In this document: positions 1-5,866 of the stretch, in pieces
Position numbering within the stretch: position 1 is the stretch's first letter
Layout of the letters: every line of letters starts with the position of its first letter
Assembly (NCBI GenBank): GCA_002293605.1
Contig: DBDO01000105.1
Coordinates: forward strand, 4,917 to 11,581
Reading direction: 5' to 3'
From: Desulfovibrionaceae bacterium UBA930
GTDB lineage: Bacteria > Desulfobacterota > Desulfovibrionia > Desulfovibrionales > Desulfovibrionaceae
Length of the DNA stretch: 6,665 nt
Notes under the pieces: model-generated
Told to the model about the DNA's origin: nothing
Databases searched by the model: none
The model's input: only the letters and a program-made list of their open reading frames with translations
Program-made: the position numbers and the translations under genes

Positions 1-684
1 GATGCCATTTCTTTGATTCAGACCGCTGACGGCGCTCTCGGCATCATCGATGAAAAGCTGGTTCGCATGAAGGAACTGGCCGAACAGGCTGCCACCGGCA
101 CCTACACCTCGGACCAGCGCCTGATGATCGATTCCGAATACCAGGCCATGGCTTCGGAAATCACCCGTATCGCCAATGCCACGGACTTTAACGGCGTGCA
201 CCTGCTTAACGGCAACCTGTCCGGTGCCTCGCACAGCGGCGAAGAACTCACCTCCACCGGCAAGCTGAAGGTGCACTTCGGTTCGGCCAATGATTCCTCT
301 GAAGACTATTACTACATCCAGATCAACAATGCGACCGCTTCCGCGCTGGGCGTAGGCAATACTGCAGAAACGACCTCGGAGGCCTATACGGTTTCCACCC
401 AGGGGCAGGCGCAAAAGGCCCTGGAAGGCCTTAACAAGGCCATTATCTCCAAGGACAAGATTCGCGCGAACCTGGGTGCCATGCAGAACCGTCTGGAAAA
501 CACCATCAGCACCCTGCAGATTCAGGCTGAAAACATGCAGTCCGCTGAATCCCGGATTTCCGATGTGGACGTGTCCCTTGAAATGACGGAATTCGTACGT
601 AACCAGATTCTCACCCAGTCTGCGGTGGCCATGCTCTCACAGGCCAACTCGCTGCCGCAAATGGCCCTGTCGCTTATCGGTTAG
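1..684 (+). CDS. fliC: Flagellin, C-terminal part (5' end outside window)
   Basis: Subunit of the flagellar filament, exported through the flagellar type III apparatus and polymerised outside the cell. The open frame runs in from base 1 (Asp-Ala-Ile-Ser), so the start and roughly the first 70 residues are missing; an in-frame TTG at 13 is not a start. The 227 visible residues begin in the conserved N-terminal D0/D1 helices (IQTADGALGIIDEKL, then DFNGVHLL near residues 58-65). A short variable middle of about 85 residues follows, then the conserved C-terminal helices: NRLENTISTL, RISDVDVSLEMTEFVRNQIL, and the terminal SQANSLPQMALSLIG. A complete protein would be about 290-300 residues, so the outer domains are small. 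Family identity is certain; which paralogue is unknown, as these bacteria often carry several. Its promoter is outside the window. It converges on the rest of the cluster. Confidence 0.97.
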   Translation, partial: DAISLIQTADGALGIIDEKLVRMKELAEQAATGTYTSDQRLMIDSEYQAMASEITRIANATDFNGVHLLNGNLSGASHSGEELTSTGKLKVHFGSANDSSEDYYYIQINNATASALGVGNTAETTSEAYTVSTQGQAQKALEGLNKAIISKDKIRANLGAMQNRLENTISTLQIQAENMQSAESRISDVDVSLEMTEFVRNQILTQSAVAMLSQANSLPQMALSLIG

Positions 685-731
685 CGGGGTCATCGGGTGG
701 GGATCCCCAAGACCCGTTACAAACAAAGAAA

Positions 732-757
732 AAGCGCGCTCCGCAAGGGGCGCGCTT
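732..757 (-). terminator. Intrinsic terminator, strong for the minus-strand operon
   Basis: A perfect 8-bp GC-rich stem (AAGCGCGC at 732-739, GCGCGCTT at 750-757) with a 10-nt loop. Read on the - strand the stem is followed by a T-rich run (TTTTTCTTTGTTT), which is a textbook Rho-independent terminator for the kinase operon ending at 837. Read on the + strand the tail is only CAGTTATT, so it would be a weaker terminator for flagellin, perhaps with dual function between the convergent genes. Confidence 0.85.
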
Positions 758-779
758 CAGTTATTGATGGCAAAGGGCT

Positions 780-819
780 GACCCCTCTGCCAGGGGTCTG
801 GGGAACGAAAGCTCCCCAG
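780..819. repeat. Two adjacent perfect hairpins in the convergent spacer
   Basis: GACCCCT (780-786) pairs with AGGGGTC (792-798) around a 5-nt loop. CTGGGGA (798-804) pairs with TCCCCAG (813-819) around an 8-nt loop. The two 7-bp stems share base 798. Neither has a T-tract, so they are not terminators by themselves. On the - strand they lie in the 3' UTR of the histidine kinase, between its stop and the terminator at 732-757. They could protect the transcript end or be part of a 3'-derived small RNA; the function is not known. Confidence 0.6.
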
Positions 820-836
820 ATACAACAGCGCACCAG

Positions 837-1994
837 TCATTCTGGCGCGGCAATGTCGGCGCGCAGACGGGAGTGCTGCCGTTGCCCGGCTTTTGAGCCC
901 AGCCTGTCACGCATGGCGTCCTTTTCATGAAAAGGCTCCCGTAAGGGAATAAGCAGGGTAAAGGCTGCGCCTGCGCGGGGCGCAGAACTCACCTGAATGT
1001 CACCGCCGTGCTCTTCCAGAATGCCCTTGGCAATGGGCAGCCCAAGGCCGGTGCCCTGGGCCTTGGTACTGAAAAAGGGCGTGAAGATATCGGGCAGGTG
1101 TTCGGCGGCAATGCCGGGGCCGGAATCGGCAATGCGCACGGCTGCGAAAAAGCAACCCTGCTCTCCGGCAATCACGGATTCTTCCAGGCTCAGGCTGCCG
1201 GAATACTCCATAGCCTCACAGGCGTTGTGCAGGATATTGAGCAAGGCTTCGCGCAGTTGCTCTGGATCTGCCTGGGTTTTGGGCAGTCTGCGCATGCGGT
1301 GCAGGCTGAGGCGGACCGGAAAGCCGGCCAGGCGGCTCTCGAACAGGGCCAGGGTGGCATCCACCACGCTGGAGGGCGAGACAAGCTCCAGATTCAGGCC
1401 CGGCCGTTTGGAAAACTCCAGAAAGTTGCTGACAATGCCGTCCACATGACGGATGGCGTCCGCAATGACCGAGAAATCCTCCTGCCTGCGCGCGTCAAGA
1501 CTGAGGCCGCGCTCCAGGGAGAAAAGGCGCAGCTTGACTGAGGTTAAAGGGTTGCGCACGCTGTGGGCCACCCCGGCTGCGAGTTGGCCGAGCATAGCCA
1601 GTTTTTCCGCATGCTTGAGGCTGCGGGTGCTTTCGTCCAATTCGGCCTGGGTGCGGCTGACCTCTGCGCGCAACTCACGCATGGTGGCGGCTACACGCCC
1701 GAGGCCGGGCTGTTCCTCTGGCTTGAGTTCGCGCTCTATCTGTTCCAGGGGGTGCAGCACTTCACGGCGGATGATGCGCCAGAGGCCCCAGCCAAGCAGC
1801 AGAAGAATGAGACAGGAGGCCAGAACCACCCAGGAGAAGGTTTTTTCCAGGCTGAGGGGCGCAAGATTGACCATGCGCAGGGCGGTCAGCACAAAGAGCA
1901 CCAGCCCGGTAAGCATGATGGACAGAAGAAACATGGCCAGACGCGCGCCAAGGGTTTCCGGCACGGGAAGCGTGCGCGAAGGGGAAGAGAGCAT
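837..1994 (-). CDS. Two-TM sensor histidine kinase with unusual H-box
   Basis: Inner-membrane sensor kinase of 385 aa. It autophosphorylates a His and passes phosphate to a response regulator that is not in this window. The N-terminus has two transmembrane helices (about 18-40 and 53-71) separated by only about 12 residues, so there is no real periplasmic sensor domain. A linker and coiled coil follow (about 72-135). The HisKA H-box is at 140-152 with H144 in the context HSVRNP. The ATPase domain is complete: N-box LLNILHNACEAM (251-262), G1 DSGPGI (290-295), F-box FTPFFST (304-310), G2 GTGLGL (314-319). The Ser after H144 replaces the usual Glu/Asp. A 35-residue Arg-rich tail follows the ATPase fold. 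The ATG is supported by AAAGGAG ending 10 nt upstream. It lies 21 nt after the DUF2802-like gene, so the two are probably co-transcribed. A role in flagellar regulation is inferred from position only. Confidence 0.93.
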   Translation of the reverse strand: MLSSPSRTLPVPETLGARLAMFLLSIMLTGLVLFVLTALRMVNLAPLSLEKTFSWVVLASCLILLLLGWGLWRIIRREVLHPLEQIERELKPEEQPGLGRVAATMRELRAEVSRTQAELDESTRSLKHAEKLAMLGQLAAGVAHSVRNPLTSVKLRLFSLERGLSLDARRQEDFSVIADAIRHVDGIVSNFLEFSKRPGLNLELVSPSSVVDATLALFESRLAGFPVRLSLHRMRRLPKTQADPEQLREALLNILHNACEAMEYSGSLSLEESVIAGEQGCFFAAVRIADSGPGIAAEHLPDIFTPFFSTKAQGTGLGLPIAKGILEEHGGDIQVSSAPRAGAAFTLLIPLREPFHEKDAMRDRLGSKAGQRQHSRLRADIAAPE

Positions 1995-2015
1995 ACCAGA
2001 CGAACTCCTTTTTTC

Positions 2016-2426
2016 TTATTTCGCCTGGGCCAGAATCAATTCAACTTCATCAAGAGATAGGCCCGTGGCCTTGGCCAACTGGGCGGAACTGCGGCCCTTG
2101 CGCTTGCCTGAAACAATTACTTCGCGCAGAAATTGCGGGGAGCGGCTCATGGCCCTGGCCTGTTCCAGCAGGGCCTGTAATTCGGCGCTGCGTTCCTCCA
2201 GGCTGGCGTTCAGGCTTTGCAAACTCGCCTGACGCACGGTGAAGGACTGCATGAGATCCCGTTCCAGTTCGGCATTGGCGCGTAGTTTGTCCATCAGGCT
2301 TTGCTGCCCTTCGCTGAGTTTGAATAAAAGCGCTTCAGACTTGCGCAAACGACTGAAAAAGCGCAGCAGCATGGCGAACAGCACGATTTCAGCCAGGGTT
2401 ATGGCTATGAGTATCCAAAGTTGCAT
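2016..2426 (-). CDS. Membrane-anchored coiled-coil protein, DUF2802-like
   Basis: Predicted 136-aa protein of unknown function. Residues 3-24 form one N-terminal transmembrane helix, about 28-95 form a charged, Leu-rich coiled coil, and the C-terminal 35 residues (GRSSAQLAKATGLSLDEVELIL) look like a small helix-turn-helix. This architecture, with the ending 'LS.dEVELIL', resembles DUF2802 proteins, which in other bacteria are found near flagellar and chemotaxis genes; that assignment is from memory. The ATG at 2426 is preferred because GGAG lies 9 nt upstream and the protein then opens with the membrane helix. An in-frame GTG at 2510 would add 28 hydrophilic residues, but its only purine run abuts the start codon. 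The gene lies 162 nt after the preceding gene, and the kinase gene follows after 21 nt, suggesting a two-gene unit. Confidence 0.78.
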   Translation of the reverse strand: MQLWILIAITLAEIVLFAMLLRFFSRLRKSEALLFKLSEGQQSLMDKLRANAELERDLMQSFTVRQASLQSLNASLEERSAELQALLEQARAMSRSPQFLREVIVSGKRKGRSSAQLAKATGLSLDEVELILAQAK

Positions 2427-2511
2427 AGAGGCTGTCTCCAAATATGTCTTTTGTCCGATAGCTTCGTCAAGCGGCCCTTTTTTCTCCGCTCGAGCAGCAT
2501 AAGACTGCACT

Positions 2512-2574
2512 CCCTTTGCAAAAAGGGCTGCTTTCCTTGCTCTCGGCGCAAAATTAATAATTTGGAGGCAGCCC
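2512..2574 (-). promoter_or_regulatory. Terminator-like stem with overlapping alternative hairpin (possible attenuator)
   Basis: On the - strand, GGGCTGC (2574-2568) can pair with GCAGCCC (2531-2525) and is followed at once by TTTTT (2524-2520), as in an intrinsic terminator. The 36-nt interior can add a TCC/GGA helix and a small AAATT-ATT-AATTT hairpin. The 3' arm also belongs to a second perfect hairpin, CCCTTT (2527-2522) with AAAGGG (2517-2512), which swallows the T-run; the two folds exclude each other. It sits in the 162-nt gap between the 118-aa gene and the DUF2802-like gene. Terminator or attenuator function is inference; the long loop weakens the case. Confidence 0.4.
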
Positions 2575-2588
2575 CTGGCTGAACGGAA

Positions 2589-2945
2589 TCAGATTTTCAG
2601 GTTGACGATGTTTCCGGCCCAGGGATTGGCAGGGGGCGTTTCTTCCGGCAAGGCGCTTTCCTGCCCGGCAAAAGACTCGGCAGGGGGCTGGCCTGGCCTG
2701 TTCCCTCCCCGGTGTTCCGGGCCGGGCTGCTTTTCTCTCTGCTTCTCTCCCCGATCCCGCACCCTGCGGCCCTGTTCCACAAGTTCGCTTTTGCCGATGC
2801 GCTGCGCTTCGGCCTTGAGCTGTTCGCGCGAGGCTTCCTGCTCCGCCTGGAGCAGGGCGTGCGGTTGATTTTGCTGCTGATCGACGATTTTTTCCACAAG
2901 GCCCATCTGGACCACAGGGGCCGGTAAGGTGTTGAGGACGCTCAT
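2589..2945 (-). CDS. Hypothetical hydrophilic protein in flagellar operon
   Basis: I do not recognise this 118-aa protein. It has no membrane segment or signal peptide. The N-terminus is moderately hydrophobic (LPAPVVQMGLVEKIV). A Gln/Glu/Arg-rich helical stretch follows (about 23-75), then a Pro/Gly/Glu-rich disordered part. It closes with a conserved-looking NPWAGNIVNLKI. The ending recalls small flagellar-cluster proteins that finish in 'G.(I/L)(V/I)D(I/V)(K/R)V', but this is only a resemblance. The ATG is supported by GGAG 6 nt upstream and lies 22 nt after the fliL stop, so it is almost certainly translated from the same mRNA. A role in flagellar assembly is inferred from position. The antisense frames over it are shadows, since only this strand has both a ribosome binding site and operon fit. 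Confidence 0.72.
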   Translation of the reverse strand: MSVLNTLPAPVVQMGLVEKIVDQQQNQPHALLQAEQEASREQLKAEAQRIGKSELVEQGRRVRDRGEKQREKQPGPEHRGGNRPGQPPAESFAGQESALPEETPPANPWAGNIVNLKI

Positions 2946-2967
2946 ACTTTACTCCATACAGATGCCG

Positions 2968-3693
2968 CTACGGGCCAGTGACAAAATACTCCTCAAAAAG
3001 AAATTCCGTCACCTTTTCCGAGGAAACCTGTTCATTGATCACACTGAGCAGATCCTGTTTGAGCATTTCCCTGGAGTTTTGATCAGCCAGAAAGGTCAGC
3101 GGCTTGTTGCGCAGATAGTAATAAACGGCGTCGCGTACGGCAATGTCTTTTGAGCCGAGTTCGATGAACAGGGCGGAGTTTTCCGTGGGAATGGCAAAGG
3201 CGCAGTGCAAAAAGCGCAATTCGCCTTCGCTGCCCCGGCGTTCTACGAAAAAGGAGGGCATACGGTAGAGAAAGGTGGGGCCGGGCGGGGCGTCCTCGCG
3301 TTTGGGCACGCCGGAAACGGTAATTCGCTCCGGCGTGTGCGGCGGGGGCGGTTTTTCCCCGCCAAAAACAAACAGAAGCCCCAGGGGCAGAACAATGAGC
3401 AGCAGGGCTAGCGCCGCACAGACGATGGCCAGCTTCTTTTTATTGGCCAGCAGGGCCTTGAGCTTGCCGGGTGCGGGGGCTTCTTCCAGAGCCTTGGGCG
3501 GCGGAGCCGGGGCTGCGGGCTTGGCTGCGCTTTCCTCTGTTTTTTCCTCTTCGGGCTCTTCCAGAAAAGGGGCATCGTCAAGGTCCAGATCCACCTTGCT
3601 CGGCCGGGATGCGGAAGCGGAAGGCGCGTCCAGTCCCTCCGCGTCAGCGGCGGTATCCGGAGCAGTGCTGAGGGGGTCGCTTTCTGGAGACAT
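2968..3693 (-). CDS. fliL: FliL, flagellar basal body-associated protein
   Basis: Single-pass inner-membrane protein that surrounds the MotAB stator and supports motor torque. The 241 residues divide into an unusually long cytoplasmic N-terminus (1-86: acidic to about 55, then Pro/Ala-rich, then basic NKKK), one transmembrane helix (about 87-110), a Pro-rich linker, and a periplasmic FliL domain (about 123-241). The domain shows the family pattern IAVRDAVYYYLRNKPLTFL, then LKQDLLSVINEQVSSEKVTEFLFEEYFV at the C-terminus. Typical FliL is about 140-180 aa; the excess is all in the N-terminus. An in-frame TGA lies a few codons upstream of this ATG, so no longer form is possible. The ribosome site is weak (AGAG) and lies inside a possible hairpin. 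It follows cheY after 100 nt. Confidence 0.9.
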   Translation of the reverse strand: MSPESDPLSTAPDTAADAEGLDAPSASASRPSKVDLDLDDAPFLEEPEEEKTEESAAKPAAPAPPPKALEEAPAPGKLKALLANKKKLAIVCAALALLLIVLPLGLLFVFGGEKPPPPHTPERITVSGVPKREDAPPGPTFLYRMPSFFVERRGSEGELRFLHCAFAIPTENSALFIELGSKDIAVRDAVYYYLRNKPLTFLADQNSREMLKQDLLSVINEQVSSEKVTEFLFEEYFVTGP

Positions 3694-3699
3694 GAAGGA

Positions 3700-3763
3700 C
3701 TCTGTGGTTCAGCCCCCAGAGCATTTTGACTTTCATTGTTGGCGTAGGCGAGCCTTACCCGCC
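3700..3763 (-). other. Two small hairpins in the cheY-fliL spacer
   Basis: Within the 100-nt gap between cheY and fliL the - strand can fold GGCGGG (3763-3758) with CTCGCC (3752-3747, one G-U pair) around a 5-nt loop. It can also fold CTCTG (3721-3717) with CAGAG (3704-3700), with two more G-C pairs inside. The second stem covers the weak AGAG ribosome site of fliL. No T-tract follows either, so they do not look like terminators. An mRNA processing or translation-tuning role is possible but unproven. No convincing promoter is seen here. Confidence 0.3.
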
Positions 3764-3793
3764 CTTAAGCGACAATCTCAAAGTGAAACTGCT

Positions 3794-4174
3794 TCAGGGG
3801 AAAATCTTGTCAATCTTCTGCTTCATCACCTCGGCGGTGAAGGGCTTGACGATATAGTTGGAAACCTTGGCCTGCACCGCTTCAAGGATATTTTCCTGCT
3901 GCGCCTCGGCCGTGACCATCAAAAAGGGCAGATCCCCAAATTCTTCGGACGCGCGCACCTTGCGCAAAAGTTCAATGCCGGTCATTTGCGGCATATTCCA
4001 GTCGGATATGATGAATTCTATTCTGTCCTTGTTCAGCACATCCCAGGCAGTGGAGCCGTCATCCGCCTCCACGATGTTCGTGAAGCCGATCTGGCGCAGA
4101 ATATTTTTGATGATGCGCCGCATGGTGGAAAAATCATCAACCACCAGCACGCGCATATTCGGGTTGAAAGGCAT
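3794..4174 (-). CDS. cheY: CheY, chemotaxis response regulator
   Basis: Stand-alone receiver protein of 126 aa. Phosphorylated by CheA, it binds the flagellar switch (FliM/FliN) to change rotation. All signature residues are present: acidic pocket D13 and D14 in VVDDFSTMRR, phospho-acceptor D58 in ISDWNMP, T88 in MVTAE, Y107 and K110 in YIVKPF. There is no output domain. The match to enterobacterial CheY is close along its whole length, including FSTMRRI and the ending KIF. The start is well supported: AAGGAG lies 8 nt upstream of the ATG and overlaps the fliA stop (TAAAGGAG), suggesting coupled translation. No cheA, cheB or cheZ is in this window, so its kinase partner lies elsewhere. Confidence 0.96.
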   Translation of the reverse strand: MPFNPNMRVLVVDDFSTMRRIIKNILRQIGFTNIVEADDGSTAWDVLNKDRIEFIISDWNMPQMTGIELLRKVRASEEFGDLPFLMVTAEAQQENILEAVQAKVSNYIVKPFTAEVMKQKIDKIFP

Positions 4175-4186
4175 GGTGCGTCTCCT

Positions 4187-5002
4187 TTACAGCGCATGCG
4201 GCTCACCGTGGCGCATGGCGAATTCCTTGCGCAGCCGCAACAGGGCTTGGGAATGCAGCTGGGAGACTCTGCCTTCCGTAATTCCCATTACTTCGGCGGT
4301 TTCCCGCATGTTAAGTTCATCAGTATAATAAAGGGATAATACCAGCTTCTCGCGCGGTGTCAATTGTTCAATAAGTTCAGCTACTCTATCTATCAACTCC
4401 TGGGCCGCCGCCAGGGCAAAGGGCTCTTCGCCGCCCGCGCATTCAATGGGCGACAAAGATTCCTGCATAAGTTCAAGCGAGAGGCAGAACTGATTGTGTA
4501 GGGCCTCAAGGCCTTCGCGCACCTCTTTGATGTCCAGGCCGGTTTCCTGGGCCAGGGCTTCTTCGCCGGGGCTTGTCCCGCTTTGATGCTCCAGCCTGTG
4601 TATGGCTTCATCAAGAATGCGCACGCGGCGGCGCAGGGAGCGCGGAAACCAGTCCAGCTTTCGCAACTCGTCCAGCATGGCCCCCCGGATGCGGTTTTCG
4701 GCATAGGTATCGAACTTTATGCCCATCTGGGGGCGGAATTTTCCGAAAGCCTCCATAAGCCCCAGGGTACCCGCGCTGATCAGTTCGGCGAGTTCGATAT
4801 TGCGCGGGAGTCTGGCCTTCATGCGCAAGGCAAGGTACTTCACCTTGGGGGCGAAGTGGCGCACAATGCTCTCTTGCTGCAGAGGGGTGCAATCCGGCCA
4901 GGGCAGAAGCCCGGAGTCGAAAAGCTCCCAGGCCTGTCCATCGGATTCCCTACCCTTATTGGGCAAAGAGGAGCCGCTTCCAGAAGAATTTAATGTTGCC
5001 AT
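4187..5002 (-). CDS. fliA: FliA, flagellar sigma-28 factor
   Basis: RNA polymerase sigma factor for late flagellar genes such as flagellin, normally held by anti-sigma FlgM. With the ATG at 5002 the protein is 271 aa, slightly long for the family because of a 25-residue Ser/Gly-rich lead. Sigma-2 spans about 43-124 and includes LISAGTLGLMEAF, FDTYAENRIRGAMLDELR and DWFPRSLRRR. Sigma-3 follows (about 125-184). Sigma-4 spans about 211-263 with LTPREKLVLSLYY and the helix-turn-helix MRETAEVMGITEGRVSQLHSQAL. The start is uncertain: the ATG overlaps the end of flhG by 47 nt and has no clear ribosome site, a TTG at 5050 would overlap by 95 nt, and a TTG about 36 nt downstream of the ATG is another option. 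All agree from the sigma-2 region on. Confidence 0.93.
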   Translation of the reverse strand: MATLNSSGSGSSLPNKGRESDGQAWELFDSGLLPWPDCTPLQQESIVRHFAPKVKYLALRMKARLPRNIELAELISAGTLGLMEAFGKFRPQMGIKFDTYAENRIRGAMLDELRKLDWFPRSLRRRVRILDEAIHRLEHQSGTSPGEEALAQETGLDIKEVREGLEALHNQFCLSLELMQESLSPIECAGGEEPFALAAAQELIDRVAELIEQLTPREKLVLSLYYTDELNMRETAEVMGITEGRVSQLHSQALLRLRKEFAMRHGEPHAL

Positions 5003-5771
5003 CGAGCTGTTGGGGCACGTTCCAGGTTCGTATGGTTTGTGACACTTCAAATATCGCCCTGGCTGCCGGACTTTTCGGGTCCATGACGCTGAAGGGTTTT
5101 TGGCTGATAACCGCCTTGCGCACTGCCGCGTCTCGGGGGATCATGCCCACATAGTCAAGACTCACGCCAGCAAGAAAGTGATCGCAGGCCTTGTACAGGC
5201 GGCGGAAAATATCCAGGGCGGCCTTGTCGTCCGAAGCCATGTTCACCAGCACCCGAAAATCGTTTACCCCGTGGTTTTGCTGCATGACCTTGATCAGGGC
5301 GTAAGCGTCCGTGAGCGAGGTGGGCTCGGGGGTCATGATGATCAGGCGTTCCTGCGAGGCCAGGTTGAAATACATGACATTGTCGCTGATGCCCGCGCCT
5401 GTGTCCACAATTAAAAAATCAACGGCGTCTTCCATTTCATCCATGGCTTCAAGCAAGGTAACCTTCTGACCTGGATTGAGCGAAAGCATTTCACTGATGC
5501 CGGAAGAGGCGGGCAGAATCTTGAAGCCGTAAGGGGTATCCATAAGTACATCGGAAAGGGTGGCCCCCTCGTGGAACAAATGGAAAAGGTTGAAACTGGG
5601 GGCGAGGCCCAGCACAACGTCCACATTGGCAAGGCCAAGGTCGGCGTCCAGCAGAACCACCTTTTTTCCCGCTCTGGCAAGGCAGCAGGCAAGGTTGACC
5701 GAAATATTGGTCTTGCCGACGCCGCCTTTGCCGGAGGTGACGGAAAGGACCAGGGGCAGGTCGTATTTCAT
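4956..5771 (-). CDS. flhG: FlhG (FleN/YlxH), MinD-like ATPase for flagellar number
   Basis: MinD/ParA-type ATPase that limits flagellar number and acts with FlhF at the pole. The 271-aa protein begins almost directly with the deviant Walker A SGKGGVGKTN (13-22, signature K15 and K20). DADLGLANVD (42-51) and the Walker B/switch II DTGAG (123-127) follow. EPTSLTDAYALIK (149-161) and YVGMIPRD (207-214) are typical of FlhG/FleN rather than cell-division MinD. The last residues (KFFWKRLLFAQ) form an amphipathic basic helix, the likely membrane-targeting tail. The ATG at 5771 is chosen because GGAG lies 6 nt upstream; a GTG at 5807 is possible but has no such support. The N-terminal DQAxxLR-type helix that stimulates FlhF in some FlhG proteins is not visible with either start. 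The 3' end overlaps fliA. Confidence 0.94.
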   Translation of the reverse strand: MKYDLPLVLSVTSGKGGVGKTNISVNLACCLARAGKKVVLLDADLGLANVDVVLGLAPSFNLFHLFHEGATLSDVLMDTPYGFKILPASSGISEMLSLNPGQKVTLLEAMDEMEDAVDFLIVDTGAGISDNVMYFNLASQERLIIMTPEPTSLTDAYALIKVMQQNHGVNDFRVLVNMASDDKAALDIFRRLYKACDHFLAGVSLDYVGMIPRDAAVRKAVISQKPFSVMDPKSPAARAIFEVSQTIRTWNVPQQLDGNIKFFWKRLLFAQ

Positions 5772-5866
5772 AAAAAGCTCCGGAAAACCGTTAGTGTTTG
5801 GATACACAGAGTTGCTTTACATACAGGCTTCAAAAAAACCGAGAGGGCCGCCGTGCGCATCATCAT
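5768..5866 (-). CDS. Possible 32-codon small ORF between flhF and flhG
   Basis: The flhF-flhG gap is filled exactly by an open frame of 32 codons beginning MMMRTAALS and ending VFRSFL. Its first ATG overlaps the flhF stop as ATGA (5866-5863), and its TGA stop overlaps the flhG ATG as ATGA (5771-5768). A purine run AGGGGG directly precedes the triple ATG and is 6 nt from the third, at 5860, a reasonable ribosome site. The peptide is basic (two Arg, two Lys, no acidic residue) and fairly hydrophobic, with two Cys. I recognise no family. It could be a coupling peptide that carries ribosomes from flhF to flhG, or a chance open frame in a short spacer. Confidence 0.35.
   Translation of the reverse strand: MMMRTAALSVFLKPVCKATLCIQTLTVFRSFL

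Noticed and set aside
698..709. Perfect 12-bp palindrome TGGGGATCCCCA just after the flagellin stop
   Set aside because: It has no loop to form a good terminator stem and no T-run, and a single short palindrome in this spacer is not enough to call a protein-binding site.
1453..2232. 259-codon + strand open frame across the kinase and DUF2802-like genes
   Set aside because: Antisense shadow with Arg/Ser-rich low-complexity translation and no family resemblance.
2441..2470. TTGACG, 18 nt, CATATT on the - strand, similar to a sigma-70 promoter
   Set aside because: The expected start of transcription would fall downstream of the ribosome site used by the DUF2802-like gene, so it would not express that gene properly.
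2427..2510. GTG start at 2510 adding 28 residues to the DUF2802-like protein
   Set aside because: Its GGGA run touches the start codon, and the added residues are hydrophilic ahead of the membrane helix; the ATG at 2426 has a good ribosome site.
2540..2547. GCCGAGAG on the - strand, similar to the sigma-28 -10 element GCCGATAA
   Set aside because: Only 6 of 8 bases match, and no TAAA-like -35 lies at the usual 15-nt spacing (CAAA is at 13), so it is not called as a promoter.
3275..4339. 354-codon + strand open frame across cheY and fliL
   Set aside because: It lies antisense to two clearly recognised genes, has no ribosome site or recognisable domain, and is expected from GC-rich codon use.
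5772..5807. GTG start at 5807 adding 12 residues to FlhG
   Set aside because: The ATG at 5771 has GGAG at ideal spacing and matches the short N-terminus of FleN-type proteins; the GTG has no clear ribosome site.
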